Assembly: GCA_963720235.1 (NCBI GenBank)
Contig: OY970389.1
Location: 4,588,001-4,652,000 of the forward strand
Length of the DNA: 64,000 nucleotides
Source: JACMLC01 sp963720235
Lineage (GTDB): Bacteria > Acidobacteriota > Blastocatellia > Pyrinomonadales > Pyrinomonadaceae
Reading direction: 5' to 3'
The number at the start of each line of letters is the position of its first letter. Position 1 is the first letter of the stretch. The position numbers and the translations under genes are program-made. Under the pieces are notes generated by a model that saw nothing but the letters and a program-made list of their open reading frames with translations, was not told the DNA's origin and made no database searches. This document shows, piece by piece, positions 51,757 through 60,557 of this stretch.

Positions 51757-52551
51757 ATGACTCGCGCGCGTATCAACGGAATCGAGATGGCATACGATGA
51801 TGTCGGCAAAGGCCAGCCAGTCCTCTTGTTGCATGGCTTCCCTTTTAACCGCACGATGTGGCGCGGGCAGGTCGAAGCCTTGCACGGCTCTTATCGCTTC
51901 ATCACGCCGGACTTGCGCGGTCACGGCGAGACGGAAGTAACAGAAACTGCGACGATGGATGAGATGGCTGAAGACGTAGCGGCTCTGTTGGATGAATTAA
52001 AAATTGAGAGCGCAGTGGTCTGCGGGCTTTCGATGGGCGGCTATGTGACGCTTGCTTTCTACCAAAAATTTCCTGAGCGCGTGCGCGCACTCATCCTGGC
52101 AGACACGCGCCCGCAGAGTGATACGGATGAAGCAAAAGCGACGCGCGAGCAGCAGGCTTTGAAAGCTTTGCAGGAAGGCATGGCTCCGATTGCGGATGGA
52201 TTGGCGCCGAAGCTTCTCGCGGAGGAGACATTTGAAGAGCTACCGGAAGTGGTCGCGCGCCTGCGCGAGATGATGCTCGGCATGGATGCGCGCGGGACTG
52301 CCGCGGCCCTGCGCGGAATGGCCGCGCGCAAAGACCAGAGCGCGCGGCTCCGAAAAATTGATGTGCCTACGCTCGTTATCGTCGGCAGCCGCGATGCCAT
52401 CACGCCGCCGGAAGTCTCACACGAGATGCAGAGCGAGATACACGGCTCGCGTCTGGAAATTATGGAAGGCGCGGGCCATGTCTCGAACCTTGAACGTCCA
52501 GCCGAATTTAACCGCGCGCTGCAAGAGTTTTTAGATGGCCTGCAAAATTAA
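51757..52551 (+). CDS. Alpha/beta-hydrolase
   Basis: A 264-residue cytoplasmic alpha/beta-hydrolase fold enzyme. It has the oxyanion HGFPFNRTMW, nucleophile elbow GLSMGGY (Ser near residue 93), acid GSRDAITPP and His GAGHVSN. It resembles 3-oxoadipate enol-lactonase-like and esterase proteins. AAAGGA precedes the ATG. The thioesterase gene follows 3 bases after the stop, so the two form an operon. Substrate unknown. Confidence 0.9.
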   Translation: MTRARINGIEMAYDDVGKGQPVLLLHGFPFNRTMWRGQVEALHGSYRFITPDLRGHGETEVTETATMDEMAEDVAALLDELKIESAVVCGLSMGGYVTLAFYQKFPERVRALILADTRPQSDTDEAKATREQQALKALQEGMAPIADGLAPKLLAEETFEELPEVVARLREMMLGMDARGTAAALRGMAARKDQSARLRKIDVPTLVIVGSRDAITPPEVSHEMQSEIHGSRLEIMEGAGHVSNLERPAEFNRALQEFLDGLQN

Positions 52552-52554
52552 TCA

Positions 52555-52992
52555 ATGAGTCAATTCAAAAAATATTGCATCGAAGAGCGCGTGCGTTGGG
52601 GCGATGTTGATGCCGCGCGCATCATTTTCTACGGAGCTTACATACGCTTTTTCGAGTTTGCGGAGACAGAGCTATTCCGCTCCGTTGGCTTGCCTTACAG
52701 CGTGATGTTTGAAGAGTTAGACGTGTGGCTGCCGCGCGCGCATCTCGAATGCGATTTCCGCCGCGCGGCGAAGTTGGATGACATGCTGGAAGTCTGCGCC
52801 TTCGTCGGTCACATCGGCACAAAATCACTGCGGCTCAATTTTGAAGTCAGGCGCAAAGGCGAAGACGCGCTCGTCGCAGAAGCTCACTTCATTCTCGTCG
52901 CCGTGCGCAGAGATACCTTCGAGACAGTCTCGCTGCCGGAAGAACTCAAGCGACGCCTCGCGCCATACACTAATAATGTGAGTTCGACATAG
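52555..52992 (+). CDS. Acyl-CoA thioesterase (4HBT hotdog family)
   Basis: A 145-residue hotdog-fold thioesterase. The active-site motif is VRWGDVDAARIIFYGAYIRF, split as VRWGDVDAARI and IFYGAYIRFFE, with the catalytic Asp in GDVDAARI as in 4-hydroxybenzoyl-CoA and YbgC-type thioesterases. The rest (LECDFRRAAKLDDMLEVCAF, then LRLNFEVRRKG) is also family-like. It would hydrolyse acyl- or aroyl-CoA. It sits 3 bases after the hydrolase gene. Confidence 0.9.
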   Translation: MSQFKKYCIEERVRWGDVDAARIIFYGAYIRFFEFAETELFRSVGLPYSVMFEELDVWLPRAHLECDFRRAAKLDDMLEVCAFVGHIGTKSLRLNFEVRRKGEDALVAEAHFILVAVRRDTFETVSLPEELKRRLAPYTNNVSST

Positions 52993-53002
52993 AAAGAGTT
53001 TT

Positions 53003-53190
53003 CTCAGCCCCGTGAGGGGCGACATATATTAGCCCCGCGCGCCAGCGCGGGGACATGCGTGCCATACATAAACCAAGCCCCGTAGGGGCGACAGAAATTG
53101 TGTCGCTCCTACGGGGCTTGTTATTTATCTCGTGCCATTTAACCCACGACTCACGTCGCGGGCTAATATATGTCGCCACTGTCGGGGCTG
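53003..53190. repeat. AGCCCCGTAGGGGCGACA nested palindromic element
   Basis: Nested inverted repeats. The outer arms AGCCCCGTGAGGGGCGACAT and ATGTCGCCACTGTCGGGGCT flank further arms TATATTAGCCC and GGGCTAATATA. A GCGCGCCAGCGC hairpin and a near-perfect AGCCCCGTAGGGGCGACA palindrome lie inside. It separates the thioesterase and serS genes and probably forms a cruciform or terminator. Confidence 0.85.
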
Positions 53191-53243
53191 TCATGCTGCA
53201 TCAACTGATGCTTATGTCGAGCTCACGTTAAGAATCAAACTCC

Positions 53244-54539
53244 TTACTTTTGCGCTTCGGCCACAATCTTTTCCAGCCCGTTCATGTATGGCCGCAAGAC
53301 TTCAGGAACAATAACGGAGCCGTCCGCCTGCTGATAATTTTCCAGCACGGCAATCCATGTTCGCCCGATGGCGAGGCCGGAGCCGTTGAGCGTGTGCACG
53401 TATTCGGGCTTCCCACCGCCCGCGCGACGAAAGCGTATCTGCGCGCGCCGCGCCTGAAAATCTTCATAGTTCGAGCACGAAGAGATTTCACGAAAATTGT
53501 TCTGCGATGGCAGCCACACTTCAAGGTCGTAAGTCTTGGCCGCGCCGAATCCTATGTCGCCGGTCGAGAGCGTCATGACGCGATAATGCAAGCCAAGCTT
53601 TTGCAAAATCGCTTCTGCATTGCGCGTCAATGCTTCCAATTCCTCGTAAGAATTTTCCGGGAGCGCGAGCTTGACCAGCTCAACTTTTTCAAATTGATGC
53701 TGGCGAATCACGCCGCGCGTGTCGCGCCCGTAGCTTCCGGCTTCGGAACGAAAACAGGGCGTGTATGCAACCATGTGCATAGGCAGTTGCGCTTGGTCCA
53801 GAATTTCTTCGCGGTGATAATTTGTGACGGGGACTTCCGCAGTCGGGATGAGATACAGGTTGCGCTCGTCCTCTAACTTGAAAAGGTCGTCCTCGAATTT
53901 CGGCAGTTGCGTTGTGCCGAAGAGAGCATTCGCGTTGACGATAAAAGGCGGCAGCGTCTCCTTGTAGCCATGCTCGCGCGTGTGCACATCGAGCATGAAG
54001 TTGATGAGAGCGCGACTCAAACGCGCTCCCGCGCCGTTCATGATTGCAAAGCGCGCGCTCGCAATCTTCGCCGCGCGTTCAAGGTCTAAGATGCCGAGCG
54101 ATGTTCCTAAATCAACATGATCCTGCGGCTCGAAATCAAAAACGGGGGCTTGTCCCCAACGCCGCTCTTCACGATTGTCAGCTTCTTCTCCGACAGGCAC
54201 GCTTTTATGCTGCACATTTGGAATCGTCGAAAGGATTTCATGTATGCGCGCTTCCGCGGCGTCGCGTTCTTTATCAAGCTCCGCGATGCGCTCTTTTAAT
54301 TGGCCCACTTCGCCGCGCCGCGCTTCCGCTTCTTCTTTCCGGCCCTCTTTCATCAGCGCGCCAATCTCGCGACTCGCGGCATTGCGCTCGGCATTGAGCT
54401 GGTCTGACTCTGCAATCACACGCCGACGCTCTGCGTCTGCACGCGCAAAGTCGTCGAGCGCATCTGTCGGAAAACGTCTGGCTTCGAGCGCAGCACGCAC
54501 GCGTTCAAGATTTTCACGAACGAAGTGGAGGTCGAGCAT
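53244..54539 (-). CDS. serS: Seryl-tRNA synthetase
   Basis: A 431-residue class IIa synthetase that charges tRNA-Ser. The N-terminal coiled-coil arm (about 25-105, ERRRVIAESDQLNAERNAAS) is typical. Motif 2 contains TPCFRSEAGSYGRDTRGVIR and motif 3 reads GSGLAIGRTWIAVLENYQ. The serine-binding TAEVPVTNYH segment is also present. Length is normal. The gene is a single unit; its cognate tRNA-Ser(UGA) lies elsewhere in the window at 462. Confidence 0.98.
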   Translation of the reverse strand: MLDLHFVRENLERVRAALEARRFPTDALDDFARADAERRRVIAESDQLNAERNAASREIGALMKEGRKEEAEARRGEVGQLKERIAELDKERDAAEARIHEILSTIPNVQHKSVPVGEEADNREERRWGQAPVFDFEPQDHVDLGTSLGILDLERAAKIASARFAIMNGAGARLSRALINFMLDVHTREHGYKETLPPFIVNANALFGTTQLPKFEDDLFKLEDERNLYLIPTAEVPVTNYHREEILDQAQLPMHMVAYTPCFRSEAGSYGRDTRGVIRQHQFEKVELVKLALPENSYEELEALTRNAEAILQKLGLHYRVMTLSTGDIGFGAAKTYDLEVWLPSQNNFREISSCSNYEDFQARRAQIRFRRAGGGKPEYVHTLNGSGLAIGRTWIAVLENYQQADGSVIVPEVLRPYMNGLEKIVAEAQK

Positions 54540-54717
54540 TTGATGCAGTCCTTCAATCTATGGTATGAGTTACGCCTTTTAGCAAGACAAAGACGAAAAG
54601 CGTCAAGCTAACGTGCGCTATGCGTGCCTGTCAAGCAACACGAAAGCAAGCATGCTTTGCTCTGCACGCGACGCGCGAAATTCTCTCTTTCAAAAGTTCA
54701 AAAGGGTTATTGGAGTG

Positions 54718-55587
54718 ATGTCAAAAAAAGTTCGTAAAGCAGTTTTCCCGGCAGCAGGTTTAGGCACAAGATTTTTGCCCGCGACCAAAGCCTCTCCGAA
54801 AGAGATGCTCCCGCTCGTTGATAAGCCATTGATTCAATACGTGGTCGAAGAAGCAGTCGCTTCCGGCATGGAGTCAATCATCATCGTCACAGGCCGCGAC
54901 AAGAGCGCCATCGAAGACCATTTCGACATCTCTTTCGAGCTTGAACACCTCCTGCGCGAGCGCGGCAAAGAAGAATTGCGCAAAGAGTTGCGCGCTATCT
55001 CTGAGATGGCACGCATCTGTTATGTGCGACAGCGAGAAGCCCTCGGCCTGGGCCACGCAATCTTGCAGGCGTGCGATTTTGTCGCAGACGAGCCGTTCGC
55101 AGTCATGCTCAGCGATGACATAGTGGATTCAGAAAAGCCCGCGCTCCAACAGATGCTCGAAGTGTATGAGAAATATGACGCGCCCGTTCTCGGCACGATG
55201 CAGGTCGCAGGCGAAGCCATCTCGCGCTTTGGCGTGATTGATGCGGAAGAAGTCGGCGAAGGCGTTTTTAAAATCAATGATATGGTCGAGAAGCCGCCCT
55301 TTGCGGAAGCTCCTTCCGACCTCGCAATCATCGGACGCTACATCCTGACGCCAGACATCTTTGACGAAATCGAGCGCACACAGCCCGGCGCAGGCGGCGA
55401 GATTCAAATCACAGACGCGATGCGCGCTCTGCTCAAAAAGCGTCCCTTCTATGCTCTGCGCCTCGAAGGCAGACGACACGATGCTGGCGACAAACTCGGC
55501 TTTCTCATCGCCACCGTCGAGTTTGCTTTGAAACGCCCAGACCTCGCGCCGGAGTTTGTGGAGTATCTCAATTCATTAAAATTGTAG
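54718..55587 (+). CDS. galU: UTP--glucose-1-phosphate uridylyltransferase
   Basis: A 289-residue GalU that makes UDP-glucose from UTP and glucose-1-phosphate for envelope polysaccharides. It begins VRKAVFPAAGLGTRFLPATK with the nucleotidyltransferase signature. KEMLPLVDKPLIQYVVEEA and GGEIQITDAMRALL are family motifs. An in-frame extension upstream to 54613 lacks family sequence; ATG 54718 with AAAGGG 11 bases upstream is preferred. fabG follows 23 bases later. Confidence 0.95.
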   Translation: MSKKVRKAVFPAAGLGTRFLPATKASPKEMLPLVDKPLIQYVVEEAVASGMESIIIVTGRDKSAIEDHFDISFELEHLLRERGKEELRKELRAISEMARICYVRQREALGLGHAILQACDFVADEPFAVMLSDDIVDSEKPALQQMLEVYEKYDAPVLGTMQVAGEAISRFGVIDAEEVGEGVFKINDMVEKPPFAEAPSDLAIIGRYILTPDIFDEIERTQPGAGGEIQITDAMRALLKKRPFYALRLEGRRHDAGDKLGFLIATVEFALKRPDLAPEFVEYLNSLKL

Positions 55588-55610
55588 AAGTTAATGGAGG
55601 ACTAGAAATC

Positions 55611-56372
55611 TTGAGTGAGACAAATAAAGCTTTCGCAGGTCGTGCGGCTATCGTCACGGGTGCGACGCGCGGAATCGGTCGCGCCATCGCGCTCGAACTT
55701 GCGCGGCGCGGCGCGCATGTCGCCTTTAACTATGCACAGAGCGCGGAGGCCGCAGAGAGTTTGAAGGCCGAGCTGGAAGGGATGGGAGTGAGCGCGCTGG
55801 CGATGCAGTGCGATGTGGCCCAGACGAATGCTGCCGCAGAGATGGTCAAGCAGGTCAAAGATACATTCGGGCGGCTGGATTTTCTGGTCAACAATGCGGG
55901 CATCGTGCGCGACACTTTGATTTTGCGTATGAAGGAAGATGATTGGGATGCTGTCATTGATACGAATTTGAAGGGCGCGTGGAATTTCGCCAAAGCTGCT
56001 TTGCGTCACATGCTCCGGCAGGAAGAAGGCGGCTCGATTCTGAATATCACTTCGATTAGCGGCGTGGTCGGGATGGCAGGGCAGTCAAACTATTCAGCCT
56101 CAAAGGCAGGGATGATAGGTTTGACCAAAGCTCTTGCCAAAGAGGTTGCGAGCCGCAAGGTGACTGTCAATGCACTCGCGCTCGGCATGGTGGCGACGGA
56201 CATGGCTGGCACTCTTGATGAAAGTTATCAGGCCAAGATTATGGAGCAGATTCCTTTGGGCCGCTTCGCAGAAGCAGACGAAGTGGCGCGCATAGCATGC
56301 TTCCTGCTCTCGGACGACGCGCGTTATATCACAGGACAGGTGATACAGGCAGACGGCGGCTTAGCGATGTAA
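55611..56372 (+). CDS. fabG: 3-oxoacyl-[acyl-carrier-protein] reductase FabG
   Basis: A 253-residue short-chain dehydrogenase. It has the cofactor motif TGATRGIGRA, the NNAG motif, and catalytic Ser (SISGVVG), Tyr and Lys (YSASKAG), plus the FabG-like TDMA near the substrate loop. FabG reduces beta-ketoacyl-ACP with NADPH in fatty-acid elongation. The start is TTG with GGAGGA 10 bases upstream. It follows galU closely and ends at a hairpin terminator. A different short-chain-dehydrogenase substrate is possible but less likely. Confidence 0.92.
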   Translation: MSETNKAFAGRAAIVTGATRGIGRAIALELARRGAHVAFNYAQSAEAAESLKAELEGMGVSALAMQCDVAQTNAAAEMVKQVKDTFGRLDFLVNNAGIVRDTLILRMKEDDWDAVIDTNLKGAWNFAKAALRHMLRQEEGGSILNITSISGVVGMAGQSNYSASKAGMIGLTKALAKEVASRKVTVNALALGMVATDMAGTLDESYQAKIMEQIPLGRFAEADEVARIACFLLSDDARYITGQVIQADGGLAM

Positions 56373-56399
56373 AGTTGAGTCCTCTAAAAAAGTGATTTA

Positions 56400-56698
56400 A
56401 AAGGAGGAAGCCCCGCTAACCTTTTCAGATTAGCGGGGCTTAAAACTTTTGGGGCAGGCGTCGGAAATTCAGGGTGGCTAGTGCAATGAACTGAAGATCG
56501 TCGCTTATGTTCGATCCCGTTAAATAATGGGGGTGCGTTTGTACGGGCGAGATAATTCCGTTTAGGTTGTGGGCGCAGTTGCCATGAAACCCCACGCACC
56601 ATTTAACTGGGCTTCAATAAAATTACGCCAACCTTAGATTTTCAATCACCGGAATGAACTTACCGAAGCCTTTCCCCAGGAACATCGAACTTCAGTAT
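56400..56698 (-). ncRNA. Unidentified structured RNA with own promoter
   Basis: A non-coding unit of about 300 nt. A consensus promoter (56706-56733) starts it near 56696-56698 and a hairpin at 56408-56441 ends it. The transcript 5' part folds back: ACUGAAG (56696-56690) pairs with CUUCAGU (56496-56490), AUGUUC (56685-56680) with GAACAU (56512-56507), GUUAAAU (56607-56601) with AUUUAAC (56525-56519), and GGUGCGU (56600-56594) with ACGCACC (56538-56532). A branch GGCUUC/GAAGCC and a possible AGGUUG/CAACCU pseudoknot add to this. The 207-nt closed domain is about 6S RNA size but not a simple rod. RNase P, tmRNA and SRP core motifs are absent. Confidence 0.7.
56408..56441. terminator. Shared terminator of fabG and the structured RNA
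   Basis: AAGCCCCGCTAA and TTAGCGGGGCTT form a perfect 12-bp stem with a 10-base loop. T-rich runs lie on both sides, so it can end fabG (plus) and the RNA (minus). Confidence 0.85.
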
Positions 56699-56705
56699 GT
56701 GTGAA

Positions 56706-56733
56706 ATTATACGGAAGTTTTGTGAATTGTCAA
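56706..56733 (-). promoter_or_regulatory. Consensus sigma-70 promoter of the structured RNA
   Basis: On the minus strand TTGACA (56733-56728) and TATAAT (56711-56706) are both perfect, with a 16-bp spacer. No ORF follows it; it faces away from hyuB and into the structured RNA. Confidence 0.9.
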
Positions 56734-56856
56734 GCGAAAAAATCACCGATTCTCAACAAATTTGTGACAGAACAGGCGGCTGCGGAAGGAAAGGCCAGTG
56801 ATTTCAAGCATTTAGTGGGGAATAAATATTTTTCAGAAGGGGAAAATTTCGCGAAA

Positions 56857-58509
56857 TTATGGCTTTCCGTGACCACCTCCGCCGGGAGTTTCGATGCGTA
56901 TGCGGTCTCCTGCGCAGAGTTTCCAGCTTCCTTTAGAAGTTATTTTGCGCCTGCGTCCCTGCCGTATAATCCAATCGCTTCCGACCTCTCCGGCGTCTCC
57001 ATCTTTTAATCCATAGGGCGCGCCCTGTCTTCTATCTGCCAGCAAAGAAACCTGCGCAGAGACAAGAGTTTCTATTTCGCGTATGACGCCATCGCCGCCC
57101 TTTTGTTTTCCCTTGCCGCCGGATTCGCCCCTGATGCTGTAGGCGCGTACGCGCAAAGGATATGCATATTCGAGAGCTTCGGCAGGCGTGTTGAGGCTGT
57201 TGGTCATGTGCGTATGCACTGCGCTCATTCCATCGAGTTTCGGTCTTGCTCCCATCCCGCCCGCGACCGTTTCATAGTAAGCGAACTCTTCAGCTTTGCG
57301 CGGATTGATGCCGCCGATGGTCAGGTTATTCATAGTCCCCTGGCTCGCCGCAGGAATTTTAGACGGCAGAGCCTGGGCCAATGCTTTAAAAAGAACATCA
57401 ACGATGCGCTGCGAGGTTTCTACATTTCCGCCGGCCACAGAAGCAGGATGAGCAGCATTGACTATAGTGCCTCGCGGCGCAACAACTTCTATCGGCTCCA
57501 TCAAGCCCGCGCTGGCAGGCACATCTGTTTCAATCAGACAACGAAAGACATATGCGACAGCCGAAACTGTAATCGCTTCTACAGCATTGATTGCACCCGC
57601 GACCTGTGGCGCGCTGCCTTGAAAGTCAACACGCGCATGCTCTCCCTTAATCGTAATCATCACGCGCACAGGCACTGCTTCATCAGACACACCATCATCG
57701 TCAAGCTCATCAACAGCTTCATAACTTCCATCAGGAATAGCAGCGATAGTGCGCCGCATGATGCGCGCGGAATATTCTATTAAATGTGTGGCGTATGTGA
57801 TTGCCTCACGCGCTCCGCGTCGTTCGACGATTTCGAGCAAGCGTGCCATTCCTGTTTGCAAAGAGCCGACCTGCGCTTCAAAATCCGCGCGCCGCTCATC
57901 TGCTGCGCGGACATTTGCCAGCAGCAACTTCAACATCTCTTCACACGGCGCGCCTCCGCGCACAAGATGCACAGGGGGAATACGCAAACCCTCGCCGTAG
58001 ATGTCTGTCGCCATGCCCATCGAACCCGGCGTCGCTCCGCCTATGTCTGCATGATGCGCTCGATTGGCAACATAAAAAAGTGGGCAGTTAGCAGTGGGCA
58101 GTTGGCAGTCAGCTTTCTTTTTCCAACTGCCCACTGCCCACTGCCCACTGCCCACTTTTTCAAACACTCCTGCCACGAGCGTGACATCAGGCAGGTGCGT
58201 GCCGCCTGCGAATGGGTCGTTGAGAGCTACGACATCGCCGGGCGCAAGAGAGACTTCGGCGAGCGCGGCGGCGACAGCCATCGGCATTGAGCCTAGATGA
58301 ACTGGCATGTGGTCGCCTTGCGCGATGACGCGGGCTTGGCTGTCGAAGACTGCGCAGGAATAATCGCGCCGTTCTTTGATGTTTGGAGAAAAGGCTGTGC
58401 GCCTGAGCGCGATGCCCATCTCCTCTGCGACAGAAGTGTAGAGTGCGCGATAAATCTCCAGCGTGGTCGGATCGAAGCCGCGCTTCTGTGCGCTTTGCTT
58501 TCGCTTCAT
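56857..58509 (-). CDS. hyuB: Hydantoinase B/oxoprolinase family protein
   Basis: A 550-residue beta subunit of the hydantoinase/oxoprolinase/acetone-carboxylase family, which with HyuA opens lactam or hydantoin rings using ATP. Family sequence includes DPTTLEIYRALYTSVAEEMG, NDPFAGGTHLPD, NRAHHADIGGATPGSMG and the C-terminal GGGGHGKP. Between FEKV and LFYVANRAHH there is an extra stretch of about 27 residues (GSGQWAVGSWKKKADC...). It is encoded by a palindromic repeat and keeps the frame. The start overlaps the hyuA stop (ATGA). Substrate unknown. Confidence 0.92.
   Translation of the reverse strand: MKRKQSAQKRGFDPTTLEIYRALYTSVAEEMGIALRRTAFSPNIKERRDYSCAVFDSQARVIAQGDHMPVHLGSMPMAVAAALAEVSLAPGDVVALNDPFAGGTHLPDVTLVAGVFEKVGSGQWAVGSWKKKADCQLPTANCPLFYVANRAHHADIGGATPGSMGMATDIYGEGLRIPPVHLVRGGAPCEEMLKLLLANVRAADERRADFEAQVGSLQTGMARLLEIVERRGAREAITYATHLIEYSARIMRRTIAAIPDGSYEAVDELDDDGVSDEAVPVRVMITIKGEHARVDFQGSAPQVAGAINAVEAITVSAVAYVFRCLIETDVPASAGLMEPIEVVAPRGTIVNAAHPASVAGGNVETSQRIVDVLFKALAQALPSKIPAASQGTMNNLTIGGINPRKAEEFAYYETVAGGMGARPKLDGMSAVHTHMTNSLNTPAEALEYAYPLRVRAYSIRGESGGKGKQKGGDGVIREIETLVSAQVSLLADRRQGAPYGLKDGDAGEVGSDWIIRQGRRRKITSKGSWKLCAGDRIRIETPGGGGHGKP
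58077..58160. repeat. Palindromic repeat inserted in frame within hyuB
   Basis: aagtgggcagttagcagtgg at the left and actgcccactgcccactttt at the right are inverted, made of GTGGGCAGT words. It adds about 27 codons to hyuB without breaking the frame. Confidence 0.85.
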
Positions 58510-60557
58510 AGCTCTATTACCAGATGGCCCTCGTTATCAATAACAGCTTTCGCGTCATGCGGAATCAGCGTCGTCGCGGAATATTCCGTGACGATGCAAG
58601 GCGTTTCGAGGCGCGCGCCCGGAGCCAATTCATCACGCGCATAGATGGCAGCTTGCGCTCTACCGTCCGCGAAATAGACTGTAGCGCGGCGATGCGTTTT
58701 GACGAGCTTGCCCGCGCGCGTTTGATGCTGATGCTTTTTCATCTTCGATTGATTGACTAAGCCGGTGGAGCGAAGCCGCGCGCTGACAATCTCGACAGTG
58801 TTGGCCTGCTGCGCATAGCCATAGCGCGCGTGGTGGGCCAGATGAAATTCATCTGCCACGCTCTTTTCAGGCGAGAAGGGGATTTCCAACTCAAAAGATT
58901 GGCCCAGATAGCGCACGGCGAGGATTCTCTCATGCTGCTGTTGCTCGCGGCTAAAGCCTTCATGCTTGAGGGCCGTGCGTGCTTCGCGTTCCATTTCATG
59001 AAAAGCATGCTGTATGAGATGCAGGTTTTTGTCGGTCGCTTCGAGCATGACTGTGCGGCTCCAATCCTTGACGACATCCGAAGAGCGCGCGCCGAGTGCT
59101 GAGAGAGCTCCGGCGTATGTCGGCATGATGACGCGCGGGATGCGTAGAGCGCGCGCCAGTTCCACAGCATGCAGGCCGCCCGCGCCGCCGAAGGGAACTA
59201 ATGTGAAGTCGCGCGGGTCATAACCACGCTCGACGGAGATGGCGCGCAGCGCACGCTCCATGTTGACGCTGACGACGCGGAGGACACCTTGCGCTGCTTC
59301 TCTCATGCTAAGTTTACGACTCGCGGCTGCGCTCAACTCTTTAGCCAGTTGGCCCAGAGCCTTGCGCGCACGCGCTTCATCAAGCTTCCACTCTCCTCCT
59401 AAAAGTCCGGCCCCGCCAAAGTGGCCCAAGACCAGATGCGCGTCCGTCACAGTCGGCAGCAGAGATTTTCCATAGCATGCTGGGCCAGGGTCTGCACCGG
59501 CAGATTCCGGCCCGACGCGCAGAGAGCCGCCCTCGTCCACACGCGCGATAGAGCCGCCGCCCGCGCCGACCGTCTGTATGTCCATCATCGAAACGGCGAC
59601 GGGCATGCCTGCCAGCAAAGCTTCGCGCGTCATACGCATGCCTGTCCGGTCGCAGAGGGCCACGTCTGTCGAAGTGCCGCCCATGTCGAAAGTGATGGTG
59701 TTGTTGACTCCGCACGCGCGTGCCACGCCGAGCGCGCCGACAACTCCACCAGCAGGGCCTGAAAGAATCGTCCGCACAGGTTCATCCCCTGCAACCAACG
59801 CAGAGATACTGCCGCCCGAAGATTGCATCACGCGCAAGTGCGGAGCGTGCTTCTGCAAACGCTTGAGATAGCGACCCATCAAAGGTTGCAGGTAAGCATT
59901 GATTGTGACCGTAGAGGTGCGCTCAAACTCTCTGTACTCTGGAAGAATCTGATGCGAGATGGAAAGCGGAATTTCAAGTGCGCTTAAAGCTTCTGCCAGA
60001 CGCTTTTCATGTTCCGGGTGGATGAAGGAGAAGAGCAGACAGATAGCTATAGATTCGACGCGCGCTTTTCTGAGTTTCTGGACCAGAGTGCGGATAGCAT
60101 GCTCTTCAAGCTCTTCTAAAATTTCTCCGAAGGCAGAGACTCTTTCGCGCACGCCAAAGCGCAGGCTTGAAGGAACAAGCGGAGCAGGACGTTCGGCATT
60201 GAGATTATAAAGCGATGGCCGCGCCTGCCGCCCGATAGCCAGCACGTCTTCAAAGCCTGCTGTCGTGACGAGAGCCGTGCGCGCGCCGCGTCGTTCGAGC
60301 AGCGCGTTTGTGCCGACAGTCGTGCCGTGTATGACCTCTATCTCGGAAGGCTTTGCGCCCGTCTCGTCTGCTACGCGCAGCAAACCTTCGATGATTGCCA
60401 GCGAAGGGTCTGCGGGAGTCGAAGCGAGCTTGAAGACGCGCAATCCGTCCGATGCTTCAAAGACAAAATCCGTGAACGTGCCGCCCGTGTCCACGCCGAC
60501 GCGGAGTTGTGAATTTTTGATTTTTGATTTTTGATTTTTGATTGACTGCGTGGACAT
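58506..60557 (-). CDS. hyuA: Hydantoinase A/oxoprolinase family protein
   Basis: A 683-residue ATP-binding alpha subunit of the hydantoinase/oxoprolinase family. It has the ASKHA-type motif RVGVDTGGTFTDFVFE, the IHGTTVGTNALLERRG segment, LSGPAGGVVGALGVA and TFDMGGTSTDVALC. Later come AGADPGPACYG and VPFGGAGGLHAVELA. Residues 5-17 (SIKNQKSKIKNSQ) come from a palindromic repeat and are unlike family N-termini. It is coupled to hyuB by an ATGA overlap. It is the likely partner for ATP-dependent lactam hydrolysis. Confidence 0.93.
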   Translation of the reverse strand: MSTQSIKNQKSKIKNSQLRVGVDTGGTFTDFVFEASDGLRVFKLASTPADPSLAIIEGLLRVADETGAKPSEIEVIHGTTVGTNALLERRGARTALVTTAGFEDVLAIGRQARPSLYNLNAERPAPLVPSSLRFGVRERVSAFGEILEELEEHAIRTLVQKLRKARVESIAICLLFSFIHPEHEKRLAEALSALEIPLSISHQILPEYREFERTSTVTINAYLQPLMGRYLKRLQKHAPHLRVMQSSGGSISALVAGDEPVRTILSGPAGGVVGALGVARACGVNNTITFDMGGTSTDVALCDRTGMRMTREALLAGMPVAVSMMDIQTVGAGGGSIARVDEGGSLRVGPESAGADPGPACYGKSLLPTVTDAHLVLGHFGGAGLLGGEWKLDEARARKALGQLAKELSAAASRKLSMREAAQGVLRVVSVNMERALRAISVERGYDPRDFTLVPFGGAGGLHAVELARALRIPRVIMPTYAGALSALGARSSDVVKDWSRTVMLEATDKNLHLIQHAFHEMEREARTALKHEGFSREQQQHERILAVRYLGQSFELEIPFSPEKSVADEFHLAHHARYGYAQQANTVEIVSARLRSTGLVNQSKMKKHQHQTRAGKLVKTHRRATVYFADGRAQAAIYARDELAPGARLETPCIVTEYSATTLIPHDAKAVIDNEGHLVIEL

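Noticed and set aside
56400..56698. RNase P RNA, tmRNA or SRP RNA
   Set aside because: The conserved P4 segments of RNase P, the tRNA-like ends and tag ORF of tmRNA, and the GGAAGCAGC-type SRP core are not found on either strand.
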